Shown here: positions 30,109-36,595 of the stretch, in pieces | How positions within the stretch are numbered: position 1 is the stretch's first letter | Layout: every line of letters starts with the position of its first letter | Virus record (IMG/VR): IMGVR_UViG_3300012000_000037 | Span: 1 to 44,696 of that record | Source: a virus | Reading direction: 5' to 3' (one strand) | DNA: 44,696 bases | Made by a program: the position numbers and the translations under genes | Notes under the pieces: model-generated | The model's database searches: none | What the model saw: the letters and a program-made list of their open reading frames with translations, nothing else | What the model was told of the DNA's origin: nothing

Positions 30109-30251
30109 CTCAATTCTCCACCAACAACGGAACCATAGTGAACACCAGCAGAAAATGCACCCTTAAATGCTTCATTGATTTTCCAAGATGTTTCCCATCT
30201 TTCAAGGAAGTCATCAGCAAGTTCAAGGATTTGTTTTTCAGTCGTAATCAT
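30105..30251 (-). CDS. Small hypothetical protein, 48 aa
   Basis: From the ATG at 30251: TEKQILELADDFLERWETSWK, then a Gly/Ala-rich tail. ATGA overlaps on both sides support it. Its N-terminus resembles the next upstream gene's (EDEILELVRFHFQE), suggesting distant duplication. Confidence 0.6.
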   Translation of the reverse strand: MITTEKQILELADDFLERWETSWKINEAFKGAFSAGVHYGSVVGGELR

Positions 30252-30424
30252 TGTCCTCCTGTTGCTTGAAAACATCCATCATCATAACCTTCTTCGTAAA
30301 TTGCTCGGACAAATACAATGAAATCTTTGGCAGTTCCATAATATTCGGAAGAACTACCATCGTCCCTAACTCCACCTTCTTGAAAGTGAAATCTTACAAG
30401 CTCAAGGATTTCGTCTTCAGTCAT
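30248..30424 (-). CDS. Small hypothetical protein, 58 aa
   Basis: From the ATG at 30424: TEDEILELVRFHFQEGG, then an aromatic/acidic C-terminus (YEEGYDDGCFQ). Coupled to the following gene by a 4-base overlap, with a GGAGG just before that gene's start. Not recognised. Confidence 0.6.
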   Translation of the reverse strand: MTEDEILELVRFHFQEGGVRDDGSSSEYYGTAKDFIVFVRAIYEEGYDDGCFQATGGQ

Positions 30425-30524
30425 CAATACTCATCCATAACAATAGTGCCGTTTTCTGTGTGTATGAGAGTGTTATTAGGCAAAGGGACACCTGTGGATA
30501 TGACCTATCCTAGTTCGTCAAGAG
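30425..30524. other. Remnant or promoter-like repeat (copy of WHRAS/HTE module)
   Basis: On the minus strand this gap holds TCCACAGGTGTCCC and CATACACACAGAAA, shared with the gap at 30927-30996. A frame ending IHTENGTIVMDEY with an in-frame TAG upstream suggests a decayed small gene. It may also act as a promoter; a TAATAA box is present. Confidence 0.4.
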
Positions 30525-30926
30525 TCACCAATCGATATTAATCACATACTCGCCTTCTTCAAGAAGTCCTTTAGAATACAAATCATCAACAATCATAAAA
30601 AGATCGGGATAGATGTATCTTTGCCAAATAAGTTTATTACTACACTCATTTTCAAAGTATTTAAGTGTATCTTCTGGTGAGGTGTTTAACCAAGTTTCAA
30701 AACTAACCCCCATTTCATCACCATTAACCTCAAATAGAATTGATGTGTTTTCAAAATCAAACTCATTTTTGTAAGGAGAAGGAACAGAAAATCTTTCAAC
30801 ACCCCTCTCTTTACAACCATCTTGTTGTTGAAATGAGTAAACTTTTCCGTAGACACTGGTTACAAACTTATCCCAGTCGTGATGGTCAATTAGTTTAACA
30901 GTTTCGGTTTTTAATTTTTCAACCAT
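30525..30926 (-). CDS. Hypothetical protein, 133 aa
   Basis: From the ATG at 30926: an N-terminal helix (VEKLKTETVKLIDHHDWDKFV), then an aromatic middle (FENTSILFEVNGDEM) and an acidic tail. A GTG further upstream falls inside the repeat module, so I prefer the ATG. Not recognised. Confidence 0.65.
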   Translation of the reverse strand: MVEKLKTETVKLIDHHDWDKFVTSVYGKVYSFQQQDGCKERGVERFSVPSPYKNEFDFENTSILFEVNGDEMGVSFETWLNTSPEDTLKYFENECSNKLIWQRYIYPDLFMIVDDLYSKGLLEEGEYVINIDW

Positions 30927-30996
30927 AACAAGTTTCTGTGTGTATGAAGTCATTGTATAACGGAAGGAGGGCACCTGTGGAGATGCCCTATGCTAT
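30927..30996. other. Remnant or promoter-like repeat (second copy)
   Basis: GGGCATCTCCACAGGTGCCC (imperfect dyad), a TATACA box and CATACACACAGAAA lie on the minus strand. Aligned with the 28-aa gene at 29426-29512, this copy carries two in-frame stops after EILE, so the C-terminus of the upstream coiled-coil gene seems to have been truncated here. Confidence 0.4.
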
Positions 30997-31158
30997 TCAT
31001 TCAAGAATTTCCCTGATCCTATCCTCAAGCCGTGAGCACAAGGATTCCAAGTCTTCGATCCTACGCTCTAACCTTCCCCTTTCATATTGAAGGTCATCAG
31101 TACGATCCTCAAGTGCTTGGATCCTCTCTTCAAGTTGTTGTTCTTCTTCCCAAGTCAT
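30997..31158 (-). CDS. Small coiled-coil protein, 53 aa
   Basis: Nearly all Glu, Arg, Leu and Asp in heptads (EERIQALEDRTDDLQYERG and so on to RIREILE). It is almost certainly a coiled coil. The EILE end matches the start of the AQVPFSLYND tail in the 28-aa gene, so it may be a truncated member of that family. Confidence 0.6.
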   Translation of the reverse strand: MTWEEEQQLEERIQALEDRTDDLQYERGRLERRIEDLESLCSRLEDRIREILE

Positions 31159-31238
31159 TTCTCACTACACATAATAAAAAGAGAGAGAGGAGGTTTCTCG
31201 ACTGGTTTTTCCCAGTCCCCCTTTTTAAAGTTGAGCAT
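31155..31238 (-). CDS. Possible 27-aa protein
   Basis: TAATG and ATGA junctions couple it to its neighbours, but the sequence (MLNFKKGDWEKPVEK and a short tail) is low in information and contains a 6-bp inverted repeat GACTGG/CCAGTC. It may be non-coding. Confidence 0.35.
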   Translation of the reverse strand: MLNFKKGDWEKPVEKPPLSLFIMCSEK

Positions 31239-31417
31239 TAGTTATAATTACAACCTCCAACACCAATGTCTACAAAAGTTTCCCCATCATCACCCTCAAA
31301 AAGTTGAAAAGCAAAATCTCCTTTATAGAATTGAAGGTTATATCCATCAGTGATTTCAACTATCATGTTGGGGGGATACTGGCGGAGTTTCTCAATCATT
31401 TCAGCAACAGTCATCAT
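31238..31417 (-). CDS. Small phage protein of the MIEKLRQYPPNMIVEI type, 58-59 aa
   Basis: Two adjacent ATGs (31417 and 31414) are possible. The N-terminal helix and PPNMIVEI turn match the gene at 29878-30108; strands and DDGETFVDIGVGGC follow. Overlaps the upstream stop as ATGA. Function unknown. Confidence 0.62.
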   Translation of the reverse strand: MMTVAEMIEKLRQYPPNMIVEITDGYNLQFYKGDFAFQLFEGDDGETFVDIGVGGCNYN

Positions 31418-31536
31418 CCCTCTAGAAATTCTTCGTAAGGTTGAGAGCTAATCGAAAAGAAAGTTACGAGGTACAGAAAGGCGAAAAAGGACAAGATGTC
31501 TTTCAAGTTTCTCACCCGATTTTCTTGGGCTGACAT
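31414..31536 (-). CDS. Small single-pass membrane protein, 40 aa
   Basis: From the ATG at 31536: a basic start (SAQENRVRNLKD), a hydrophobic segment (ILSFFAFLYLVTFFSI) and an acidic tail. It is the first gene after palindrome promoter 9, with a 32-base leader that has no Shine-Dalgarno. Confidence 0.6.
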   Translation of the reverse strand: MSAQENRVRNLKDILSFFAFLYLVTFFSISSQPYEEFLEG

Positions 31537-31574
31537 GGGAGAGCGGAATTGCTTCGGGAAAAGGCTACACTCTA

Positions 31575-31618
31575 ATCATAGTTGCTCAGTCTAAGGTAGT
31601 AAAGTTCGGGTTACCGAA
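31575..31618 (-). promoter_or_regulatory. Palindrome promoter 9
   Basis: On the minus strand: TTCGGTAACCCGAA, CTTTAC (31599-31604), 18-bp spacer, TATGAT (31575-31580). The stop codon of the upstream nucleotidyltransferase abuts the dyad. Confidence 0.83.
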
Positions 31619-32221
31619 TCATTCTTCCCGACGTTTTTCCTCCTGTCTGACTATCTTAGCAAGTTTCACAAGGTACTGATCGTTTCCATATATCTTGGCC
31701 AATTTGTCCATTTCCCCTCTATCTATCAACCCTCTCATCATAGTGGAACTCTCAGATCCCTCCGGCCTTGGTACAAGCTCTCCCCCGATACCGAATTTCT
31801 GAGTTATGCCCTTGAGGTAATCCTTTCTGTCTTCCCCCAACCCGAGGACAACATTCTTCGGTCCCTGCTCTTCAACGATTGATTTCAGGGTTTCATAGGT
31901 GTTTTTGGCATGCACAAACCTGATTTTGTTGGTGTCCACCCCTTGTTGTTTGAGCACTCTCCGAAACATGAGATTTCTCAGGTTCCAGTCTACGTTGTTC
32001 TTGGAACCGCTCATGATAATGTTCACCCTGTCAGACTTTTCGAGCAGCTTTTTGATAACCTTAGCATGTCCAGGAGTGGGTATGTTGAATTTGCCCCATG
32101 TTACTCCCTCCTTGTAGGGTTTTTCTCTCTCCCCAACCTCTACACCTTTGACACACTTTCCGGAGGTCCCATAGAAGGAACCATCGGCTTTCTGGCAACG
32201 AGTGAAGTCTACTGAGCTCAT
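31619..32221 (-). CDS. Cytidylyltransferase-fold nucleotidyltransferase, copy 2
   Basis: 200 aa. WGKFNIPTPGHAKVIKKLLEKS has the TPGH variant of the HxGH ATP site, and the SSTMMRGLI stretch is the second nucleotide motif. NLRNLMFRRVLKQQGVD aligns with DLRVLLFRVLLRQEGVD in the gene at 21285-21878, so they are paralogues. The N-terminal 30 residues (DFTRCQKADGSFYGTSGKCV) look like a small added segment. NMNAT-like or other nucleotidyl transfer is likely. Confidence 0.8.
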   Translation of the reverse strand: MSSVDFTRCQKADGSFYGTSGKCVKGVEVGEREKPYKEGVTWGKFNIPTPGHAKVIKKLLEKSDRVNIIMSGSKNNVDWNLRNLMFRRVLKQQGVDTNKIRFVHAKNTYETLKSIVEEQGPKNVVLGLGEDRKDYLKGITQKFGIGGELVPRPEGSESSTMMRGLIDRGEMDKLAKIYGNDQYLVKLAKIVRQEEKRREE

Positions 32222-32241
32222 GCTGTGGCTGATACTATTTC

Positions 32242-32589
32242 TTATTTACCCCCTGCCTCTTTTGCCAGTGTCTCTTCGATCAACCGTTTGATTGTGTCTC
32301 CATGGCACCTTTTAGGGCTGCAAAAACAAACCAGCTCAATGCAACCGACTGAAGGGTCTCTCGCAATGTTCACTAAGCCTTCAAAGTACTGAACCTGAGC
32401 TGTCGAACCAAAAAGCTTCCCTTGAACCCACTCTTCAAAACTATCGCAAACCCTTTGTCTTTCCAGGTCGCTTCTGTCTTTCATGACGAAAGGGTTCCCC
32501 AAAGGAGTCCCCCTGTGAATGGGCACCCTTGTTACTCCTGGCTCGGGAGTGTCCGACAGGTGGTATTTGTTGACTACTTTGATCTTCAT
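32242..32589 (-). CDS. DUF4326 protein
   Basis: 115 aa from the ATG at 32589. HRGTPLGNPFVMKDRSDLERQRV, then ELVCFCSPKRCHGDTIKRLIEE, matches DUF4326 (RGxPLGNPF and CxCxPxxCHGDxI). The Cys/His cluster suggests metal binding. The function is not established; the family is widespread in phages. Confidence 0.88.
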   Translation of the reverse strand: MKIKVVNKYHLSDTPEPGVTRVPIHRGTPLGNPFVMKDRSDLERQRVCDSFEEWVQGKLFGSTAQVQYFEGLVNIARDPSVGCIELVCFCSPKRCHGDTIKRLIEETLAKEAGGK

Positions 32590-32597
32590 GTTACCAA

Positions 32598-33119
32598 TCA
32601 AGAAAGAATCTGAAGACGATCTCTAACCACTTCCCATGGTATGGGAGTGAAATCAATTTGCTCTACGCATACACAGAAGTACAGGGGGTCTGGTTCTCCG
32701 TCCTTTGTAACTGTGTTACAGTGCAAGTGTCCATGAATGTTAGCGATGTAACTCTCAGACACAGAGTCTCTGTGACAAGGTATGTGTGTCATTAAGTACC
32801 GATCCTTAACGTGAGCTCCCCGAATATCGTAGAAATAAGGACTGTAGTCCGAGAGCTTGTAGATATCGTGATTGCCTCTGACCAACGCTTTTTTGCCATT
32901 GAGGCGAGACAGTATGGACAAAGACTTTCTAGGGATCACAACGTCTCCAAGGTGGTACACCGTATCCTTGGGGCCAACCACCTTGTTCCAGTTTTGGACC
33001 ATAGCCTCATCCATCTCTTCAACCGAGTCCCAAGGTCTGATTCTTTGGTTATTCTTGTCCAAGAATGAGCAAGCTTTGGAGTGGCCGAAGTGTGTGTCGG
33101 CTATCAAAAAGAGGGTCAT
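32598..33119 (-). CDS. Calcineurin-like phosphoesterase
   Basis: 173 aa. Motifs: ADTHFGHSK (residues 7-15), HLGDVVIP (about 56), RGNHDIY (about 80) and IHGHLH (about 128), all metal ligands of the calcineurin-like fold. TH replaces the VH of the first motif, as in many phage members. It is the fourth metallophosphatase of the window. Confidence 0.9.
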   Translation of the reverse strand: MTLFLIADTHFGHSKACSFLDKNNQRIRPWDSVEEMDEAMVQNWNKVVGPKDTVYHLGDVVIPRKSLSILSRLNGKKALVRGNHDIYKLSDYSPYFYDIRGAHVKDRYLMTHIPCHRDSVSESYIANIHGHLHCNTVTKDGEPDPLYFCVCVEQIDFTPIPWEVVRDRLQILS

Positions 33120-33136
33120 TGACCTAGGTATTTGTC

Positions 33137-33325
33137 TTAAGGAACTATTTTTGATCTATGAGGTTCTACAGCAGATGTCCTGAAACTGTCTGAGAGTTGC
33201 TCTGGGAATGACTTTGTCAAGAAAGGGCACAACCCAGGGTCTACACATTTGCCTGAGGAGGAGTTGGTTGACTCCGTGGCGGGTGCGTAACACCACCCAC
33301 AATCCCAATACTTACATCTCTTCAT
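33137..33325 (-). CDS. Cysteine-rich small protein, 62 aa
   Basis: MKRCKYWDCGWCYAP, then GKCVDPGLCPFL: six or more Cys arranged as C-x4-C-x2-C and C-x4-C. This resembles small cysteine-rich proteins of cyanophages. The C-terminal half is Ser/Glu-rich. Probably binds zinc. Function unknown. Confidence 0.7.
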   Translation of the reverse strand: MKRCKYWDCGWCYAPATESTNSSSGKCVDPGLCPFLTKSFPEQLSDSFRTSAVEPHRSKIVP

Positions 33326-33557
33326 TGATGTTCCTCAATTCTTGAATTACGCTCAGAAGATCTTCTTCGTAGACAACCCTTTCTGTGCCGTACACCCTGG
33401 CGTGCCAAGGGTCCATGTCACCAGAAATTGGAAGACTCTGAGAGAGTTCATCCGTTAGAGCTTCAAGTAGGGAGATAAACAGGGTCAGCTTGCCATTTAA
33501 AGGTTCTTCCAGATGTAAACAATTCAGAAGTTTATTGGCAGTGTTGGAAATCCGCAT
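33312..33557 (-). CDS. Hypothetical helical protein, 81 aa
   Basis: Two helices (KLLNCLHLEEPL, LFISLLEALTDELSQS) followed by DMDPWHARVYG and a helix. Overlaps the next gene by 14 bases. Not recognised. Confidence 0.65.
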   Translation of the reverse strand: MRISNTANKLLNCLHLEEPLNGKLTLFISLLEALTDELSQSLPISGDMDPWHARVYGTERVVYEEDLLSVIQELRNINEEM

Positions 33558-33558
33558 C

Positions 33559-33948
33559 TCAATCCTTGATAAGGTTTACAAGGTCAGAGAACGCATCGTA
33601 TACTTGAGAGTGGTCGTCGGTGGCACTCCAATTACGAGCGCTGGCAAGACACATACCCTTTTTAGGGTTATCGGTGACCCCAAACTCTTCAAACAAATCG
33701 TTTTCAAACTCTTTCTCAAGACAGCGTCTTTCCGTATAGTGCGTACAAACTTCGCCGTCGTATCCTTTCTTATCAAAAACTCTTTGAATAACGCAACCTG
33801 GGTACTCCTGAAGAAGGGTTGTCTCGCTCTTCTCATTGAGAGGGCCAAACCAAAGAAGCTCTCCTTTGTCATAAGCATAGAGAGTGGTGTGATCCTTTTT
33901 GAGAGGGTGTCGGGTTTCCAGTTGGCTGTAGTACTCGAAAGGCTTCAT
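33559..33948 (-). CDS. Hypothetical protein, 129 aa
   Basis: I take the ATG at 33948 (MKPFEYYSQ) because an earlier in-frame ATG at 33996 lies upstream of the -10 box. The chain is mixed alpha/beta with GVCTHYTERRCLE-like and CLASARNWSATDD stretches. Not recognised. First gene behind the degenerate palindrome promoter. Confidence 0.65.
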   Translation of the reverse strand: MKPFEYYSQLETRHPLKKDHTTLYAYDKGELLWFGPLNEKSETTLLQEYPGCVIQRVFDKKGYDGEVCTHYTERRCLEKEFENDLFEEFGVTDNPKKGMCLASARNWSATDDHSQVYDAFSDLVNLIKD

Positions 33949-33972
33949 CTTAAGGCGCTTTATTACAAGTTT

Positions 33973-34015
33973 ATTATAGCTGAATCTGTACGCCAAGGGA
34001 AGTAAGGGTAACCGA
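33973..34015 (-). promoter_or_regulatory. Palindrome promoter 10 (degenerate copy)
   Basis: TATAAT (33973-33978) on the minus strand, with GTTCGGTTACCC upstream, but about five bases of the second half-site and -35 are missing compared with the other copies. It is probably decayed or weakly active. Confidence 0.55.
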
Positions 34016-34082
34016 ACTCCGAAGGTTCGGTATCAGCATAGTTCAACTAAGACACCCAATCTCTCAGGTTTATGGTTGGCGG
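34016..34082. other. Intergenic stretch without recognised feature
   Basis: About 65 bases containing a GGTTCGGTATC sequence that resembles half a palindrome site. Nothing else is recognised. Confidence 0.25.
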
Positions 34083-34361
34083 TCAAAAAGAAATACCCGC
34101 ATAGTTGTCATCCATGTATTCTCGTGTTGTTCTTCCGGGTGGGAACTCAATCAGGTTGTCAAACTCCTCTGTGAGACGATAAGGACTCCCTTTCTGGAGG
34201 GCAAGGTAACACCTTCTCACATTGTCAGCAAGGTAGTTTTGGAGGTTTTTGGAAAAGCAGTGAAGAGCAAGAGTTCGGTAAGCAACTGCTGGTTCCTGGT
34301 TAAGGAAGTCTTCAAACCTGAGGTTGTAAAACAGTCTTTGTTCTTTATCTGAGTATTTCAT
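34083..34361 (-). CDS. Hypothetical protein, 92 aa
   Basis: Helical: QRLFYNLRFEDFLNQEPAVAYRTLALHCF, then RRCYLALQKG, and a FPPGRTTREYMDD tail. Not recognised. Confidence 0.68.
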   Translation of the reverse strand: MKYSDKEQRLFYNLRFEDFLNQEPAVAYRTLALHCFSKNLQNYLADNVRRCYLALQKGSPYRLTEEFDNLIEFPPGRTTREYMDDNYAGISF

Positions 34362-34372
34362 TTAGTTTATGT

Positions 34373-34618
34373 TTACCTTAAGGTTTTCTTCATTCTCCTG
34401 ACACACTTGTTCCATTGGATTACTTCCATTGAACCTTGTGATTCTTTTGGCAACCAACTGGCAACAACATCTGTGAGTTTGTCACTCAAAACATCACAAT
34501 CAATGCCGTACCCTACTTTCTTGCCAACTTCTTCCCAAATCAACTCGTAGAGAGTCGGAGGTTTATTTCTTTCGAAATACTCTTCTAAGATGCTCTCGAA
34601 ATTTGGAATCTCTGTCAT
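34373..34618 (-). CDS. Hypothetical protein, 81 aa
   Basis: Starts NFESILEEYFERNKPPTLYELIWEEVG, ending with a basic helix (NKCVRRMKKTLR). The ATG overlaps the upstream stop. Not recognised. Confidence 0.65.
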   Translation of the reverse strand: MTEIPNFESILEEYFERNKPPTLYELIWEEVGKKVGYGIDCDVLSDKLTDVVASWLPKESQGSMEVIQWNKCVRRMKKTLR

Positions 34619-34827
34619 TGTGTCAACAATCTGGAAATGCTATTTAGGCATTCAGGGCAAGGCACCAACCTGTCATCATCCCTTATGGCGTAGGCTGCAT
34701 GGTCTATGTCCTGGAAGAACCAATCAAAGCTGTATAGCCGGGAACCACACCAAGAGGTGTTGGTCTTATCAACATGAGTGTGTCGGATGCATTTAATGTA
34801 TTCCGGTCTTTCCTTACTCATTCTCAA
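34615..34827 (-). CDS. Hypothetical protein with C-terminal CxxC, 70 aa
   Basis: IKCIRHTHVDKTNTSWCG and VPCPECLNSISRLL give two Cys pairs that could hold zinc. Overlaps the upstream small coiled-coil gene and the downstream gene. Not recognised. Confidence 0.65.
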   Translation of the reverse strand: MRMSKERPEYIKCIRHTHVDKTNTSWCGSRLYSFDWFFQDIDHAAYAIRDDDRLVPCPECLNSISRLLTQ

Positions 34828-34966
34828 ACTCCTCCTTTAGCTTTTCGTATTGCTTACGATGAGCTTCTTTAGCTCTGGTGTCTTCTTTAAGCTTTCGCTT
34901 CCTCATTGCCTGAGTCTCTCTCAACCTTTTGTCATTCTCCTCCCAATCCTTATAAAGGTATGTCAC
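34814..34966 (-). CDS. Small charged coiled-coil protein, 50 aa
   Basis: Read from a GTG at 34966: YLYKDWEENDKRLRETQAM, then RKRKLKEDTRAKEAHRKQYEKL. Strongly charged and helical. It overlaps the next gene by 14 bases. An internal ATG would give a shorter form. Confidence 0.5.
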   Translation of the reverse strand: MTYLYKDWEENDKRLRETQAMRKRKLKEDTRAKEAHRKQYEKLKEEFENE

Positions 34967-35057
34967 CTAGCATTCACCAGAGCATTCGTAGTATCCAGTT
35001 TCGATGATGAGACCCCACCCAGATTCTTTTCATGGCCATGTGCACGCTGTCAACCGA
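34967..35057. other. Intergenic stretch with possible gene remnant
   Basis: One minus-strand frame ends SGWGLIIETGYYECSGEC followed by a TAG, but has no start codon before an upstream stop. It may be the 3' end of a decayed small gene. Confidence 0.35.
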
Positions 35058-35396
35058 TTAAGGTTGAAGGGCTTCAGTGTATATGTATGGCTTTTGCTTG
35101 GATATGGCTTCCACTTGGCAACCCCATATCCGGTCACCTTGACTGACCTGAGTGACAAATTCAGTTACCCGGATAGGAGACTCCAGTAACCATGCGCCAA
35201 ACTCATGAGAGATTGTGCGACATCTGTGTTCCCAGGCACACATGGTCATGTCTACAGGCTTCTTCCAAAATTGCCACCAAGGGAAGGATTCTCGGCGTGT
35301 AGTAGTAACTTTTTCCCACCAGCTGATTGTCCAACCCCCCTCGTAATTCCTCAGGTTTCCGATGAAGACACTCTCTCGGTCTCTGATGTCTCCCAT
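35058..35396 (-). CDS. Hypothetical Trp-rich protein, 112 aa
   Basis: ISWWEKVTTTRRESFPWWQFWKKPVDMTMCAWEHRC is unusually rich in Trp; the rest is mixed. It starts 3 bases after the Acb2-like gene in the same operon. Not recognised. Position next to two anti-defence genes makes a similar role worth considering. Confidence 0.65.
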   Translation of the reverse strand: MGDIRDRESVFIGNLRNYEGGWTISWWEKVTTTRRESFPWWQFWKKPVDMTMCAWEHRCRTISHEFGAWLLESPIRVTEFVTQVSQGDRIWGCQVEAISKQKPYIYTEALQP

Positions 35397-35399
35397 AAG

Positions 35400-35618
35400 T
35401 TAGGACCTTCGAGCAATAGCTGCGTTGGCCCACATTGAAGCTTGTTCCAGGTTGGTTAGAGCCAAGGACAATTCTCTGGAATCTGGGCAATAGCGAGCCA
35501 TCAGCTCAGCCAGGTCTTTTGCGGCGGCCCGCAAAATCTTATAGCGCTCAGCTTGATCCTCATCGGGGGAATGATAGGAGAATCTGTTATTAAATTCTTC
35601 GTGATTCATGTCAGACAA
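35400..35618 (-). CDS. acb2: Acb2-like anti-CBASS nucleotide sponge
   Basis: 72 aa. NRFSYHSPDEDQAERYKILRAAAKDLAELM, then CPDSRELSLALTNLEQASMWANAAIAR, closely follows the Acb2 family pattern (Y-H-x-P...ERY..LR..AK, CPDSREKSLALTKLEEAVMWANAxIAR). Acb2 hexamers bind cyclic di- and trinucleotides and block CBASS signalling. It starts inside the last codons of the Tad2-like gene, so both sponges are made together. This is one of the clearest family matches in the right arm. Confidence 0.88.
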   Translation of the reverse strand: MSDMNHEEFNNRFSYHSPDEDQAERYKILRAAAKDLAELMARYCPDSRELSLALTNLEQASMWANAAIARRS

Positions 35619-35844
35619 TGTACCAATCGGTGGATAGAAGGTCGGTTTGGCTTGCGAGCCAGGGAACGCGATCGCCCTGAACGGTAGTTATGTAGATGTA
35701 CGGCAGAGTCATATGGCCATCATCACCAGGGGTCTGTAGTTGGATGAACTGACCAGGGCCATTCCAACCTCGGCGTGACCAGCGGTGCGGAAAAATGGAG
35801 AGCAGGTCAGCAATGACTAGAGAGAAAGAGTCGTTCTGTTCCAT
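35611..35844 (-). CDS. tad2: Tad2-like (DUF2829) anti-Thoeris nucleotide sponge
   Basis: 77 aa. WSRRGWNGPGQFIQLQTPGD, then TLPYIYITTVQGDRVPWLASQTDLLSTDWYIV, matches DUF2829/Tad2 (RKGWNGKxQFIxL and PYIxMxTxxGxxVPWLxSQxDxLAxDWxxV). Tad2 tetramers sequester the gcADPR signal of Thoeris, and some also bind cyclic dinucleotides. It overlaps the Acb2-like gene by 8 bases. A HIP1 octamer lies inside the gene. Confidence 0.87.
   Translation of the reverse strand: MEQNDSFSLVIADLLSIFPHRWSRRGWNGPGQFIQLQTPGDDGHMTLPYIYITTVQGDRVPWLASQTDLLSTDWYIV
35668..35675. repeat. HIP1 octamer (GCGATCGC)
   Basis: The cyanobacterial highly iterated palindrome lies inside the Tad2-like gene. Only one other copy was found in this window, at 40641. 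Confidence 0.6.
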
Positions 35845-35888
35845 GGTTTAGTGTCAAAGTGCTCGTTTTTCTTGTTGTCGGGAATTGG

Positions 35889-36131
35889 TCACTCATCGTC
35901 GGAACTCCAAGGAAATGTTAAGGAGAGCTTTCCTTCTTTCCTGACTAAAGTAGCCAAAGGGATGAGGAACCAGGCAATTAAGAGAAAAGGGATAAGGGTG
36001 ACCAGGAACAGCAAAGAGCAAGCGGGCCAAACAAGAAAGAAAGACACAGCTTTGATGGCCCACGCTTGATTTCGGGGTACTACTTGTGTGTTAGATAGAT
36101 TGACATTCATTGCAGTGTGTGGTGTGGTCAT
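35889..36131 (-). CDS. Small membrane protein, 80 aa
   Basis: From the ATG at 36131, TGATG-coupled to the upstream gene. Two hydrophobic stretches (SFFLVWPACSLLFLVTLI, PFLLIAWFLIPLATLV) form a likely hairpin. Function unknown; a holin-like role cannot be excluded. Confidence 0.65.
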   Translation of the reverse strand: MTTPHTAMNVNLSNTQVVPRNQAWAIKAVSFFLVWPACSLLFLVTLIPFLLIAWFLIPLATLVRKEGKLSLTFPWSSDDE

Positions 36132-36595
36132 CAGTCCCAATACTGATCAATCGTTCGCAGGTGACGTAGTATTATACAGCTGTCCGTGCTCCTGTAAACT
36201 GTCCCCAGATGTCCGTTATTTTTGTAGAACTCCAGTTCTGCAATAGCAGCCCGAACCATGGGGCAATCGGCTACCCATTCTCGAACCCAAAATGTATCAA
36301 ACTTTTCAATGTAGCGCCATACCGGATCCTGCTGAACCCATGCATGGTAGTATCCGGGATATGACAATTGGCCGAATCCAAATTCACCCGTAATCCACTG
36401 TTCGTATTTCTTGGGGTCATCCACAGATAAGCTATTGCAATATTCTTCACTCTCTGCTTTAACGGATTCCCACAGATGCGAATTAGGGTCGACTTTGAAA
36501 GTGCAGTTGACTACTAAGTAGGGTACACCGGAGCATTCGCTAACGTAAGGGTCCCACCGAAGGGAGGTGATGGTCAGTTCGGGTGTCTCAGTCAT
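36131..36595 (-). CDS. Hypothetical protein, 154 aa
   Basis: Contains strands and aromatic residues (LRWDPYVSECSGVPYLVVNC, GEFGFGQLSYPGYYHAW, WVREWVADCPMVRAAIAELE). ATGA-coupled to the upstream AQWGA-family gene. Not recognised. Confidence 0.68.
   Translation of the reverse strand: MTETPELTITSLRWDPYVSECSGVPYLVVNCTFKVDPNSHLWESVKAESEEYCNSLSVDDPKKYEQWITGEFGFGQLSYPGYYHAWVQQDPVWRYIEKFDTFWVREWVADCPMVRAAIAELEFYKNNGHLGTVYRSTDSCIILRHLRTIDQYWD

Noticed and set aside
31185-31230. GACTGG/CCAGTC hairpin as a terminator
   Set aside because: The stem is short, and the T-run on the plus strand is separated from it by several C.
35889-36131. Holin for the lysozyme
   Set aside because: Two membrane segments are present, but the gene is about 9 kb from the lysozyme and several other small membrane proteins fit equally well.
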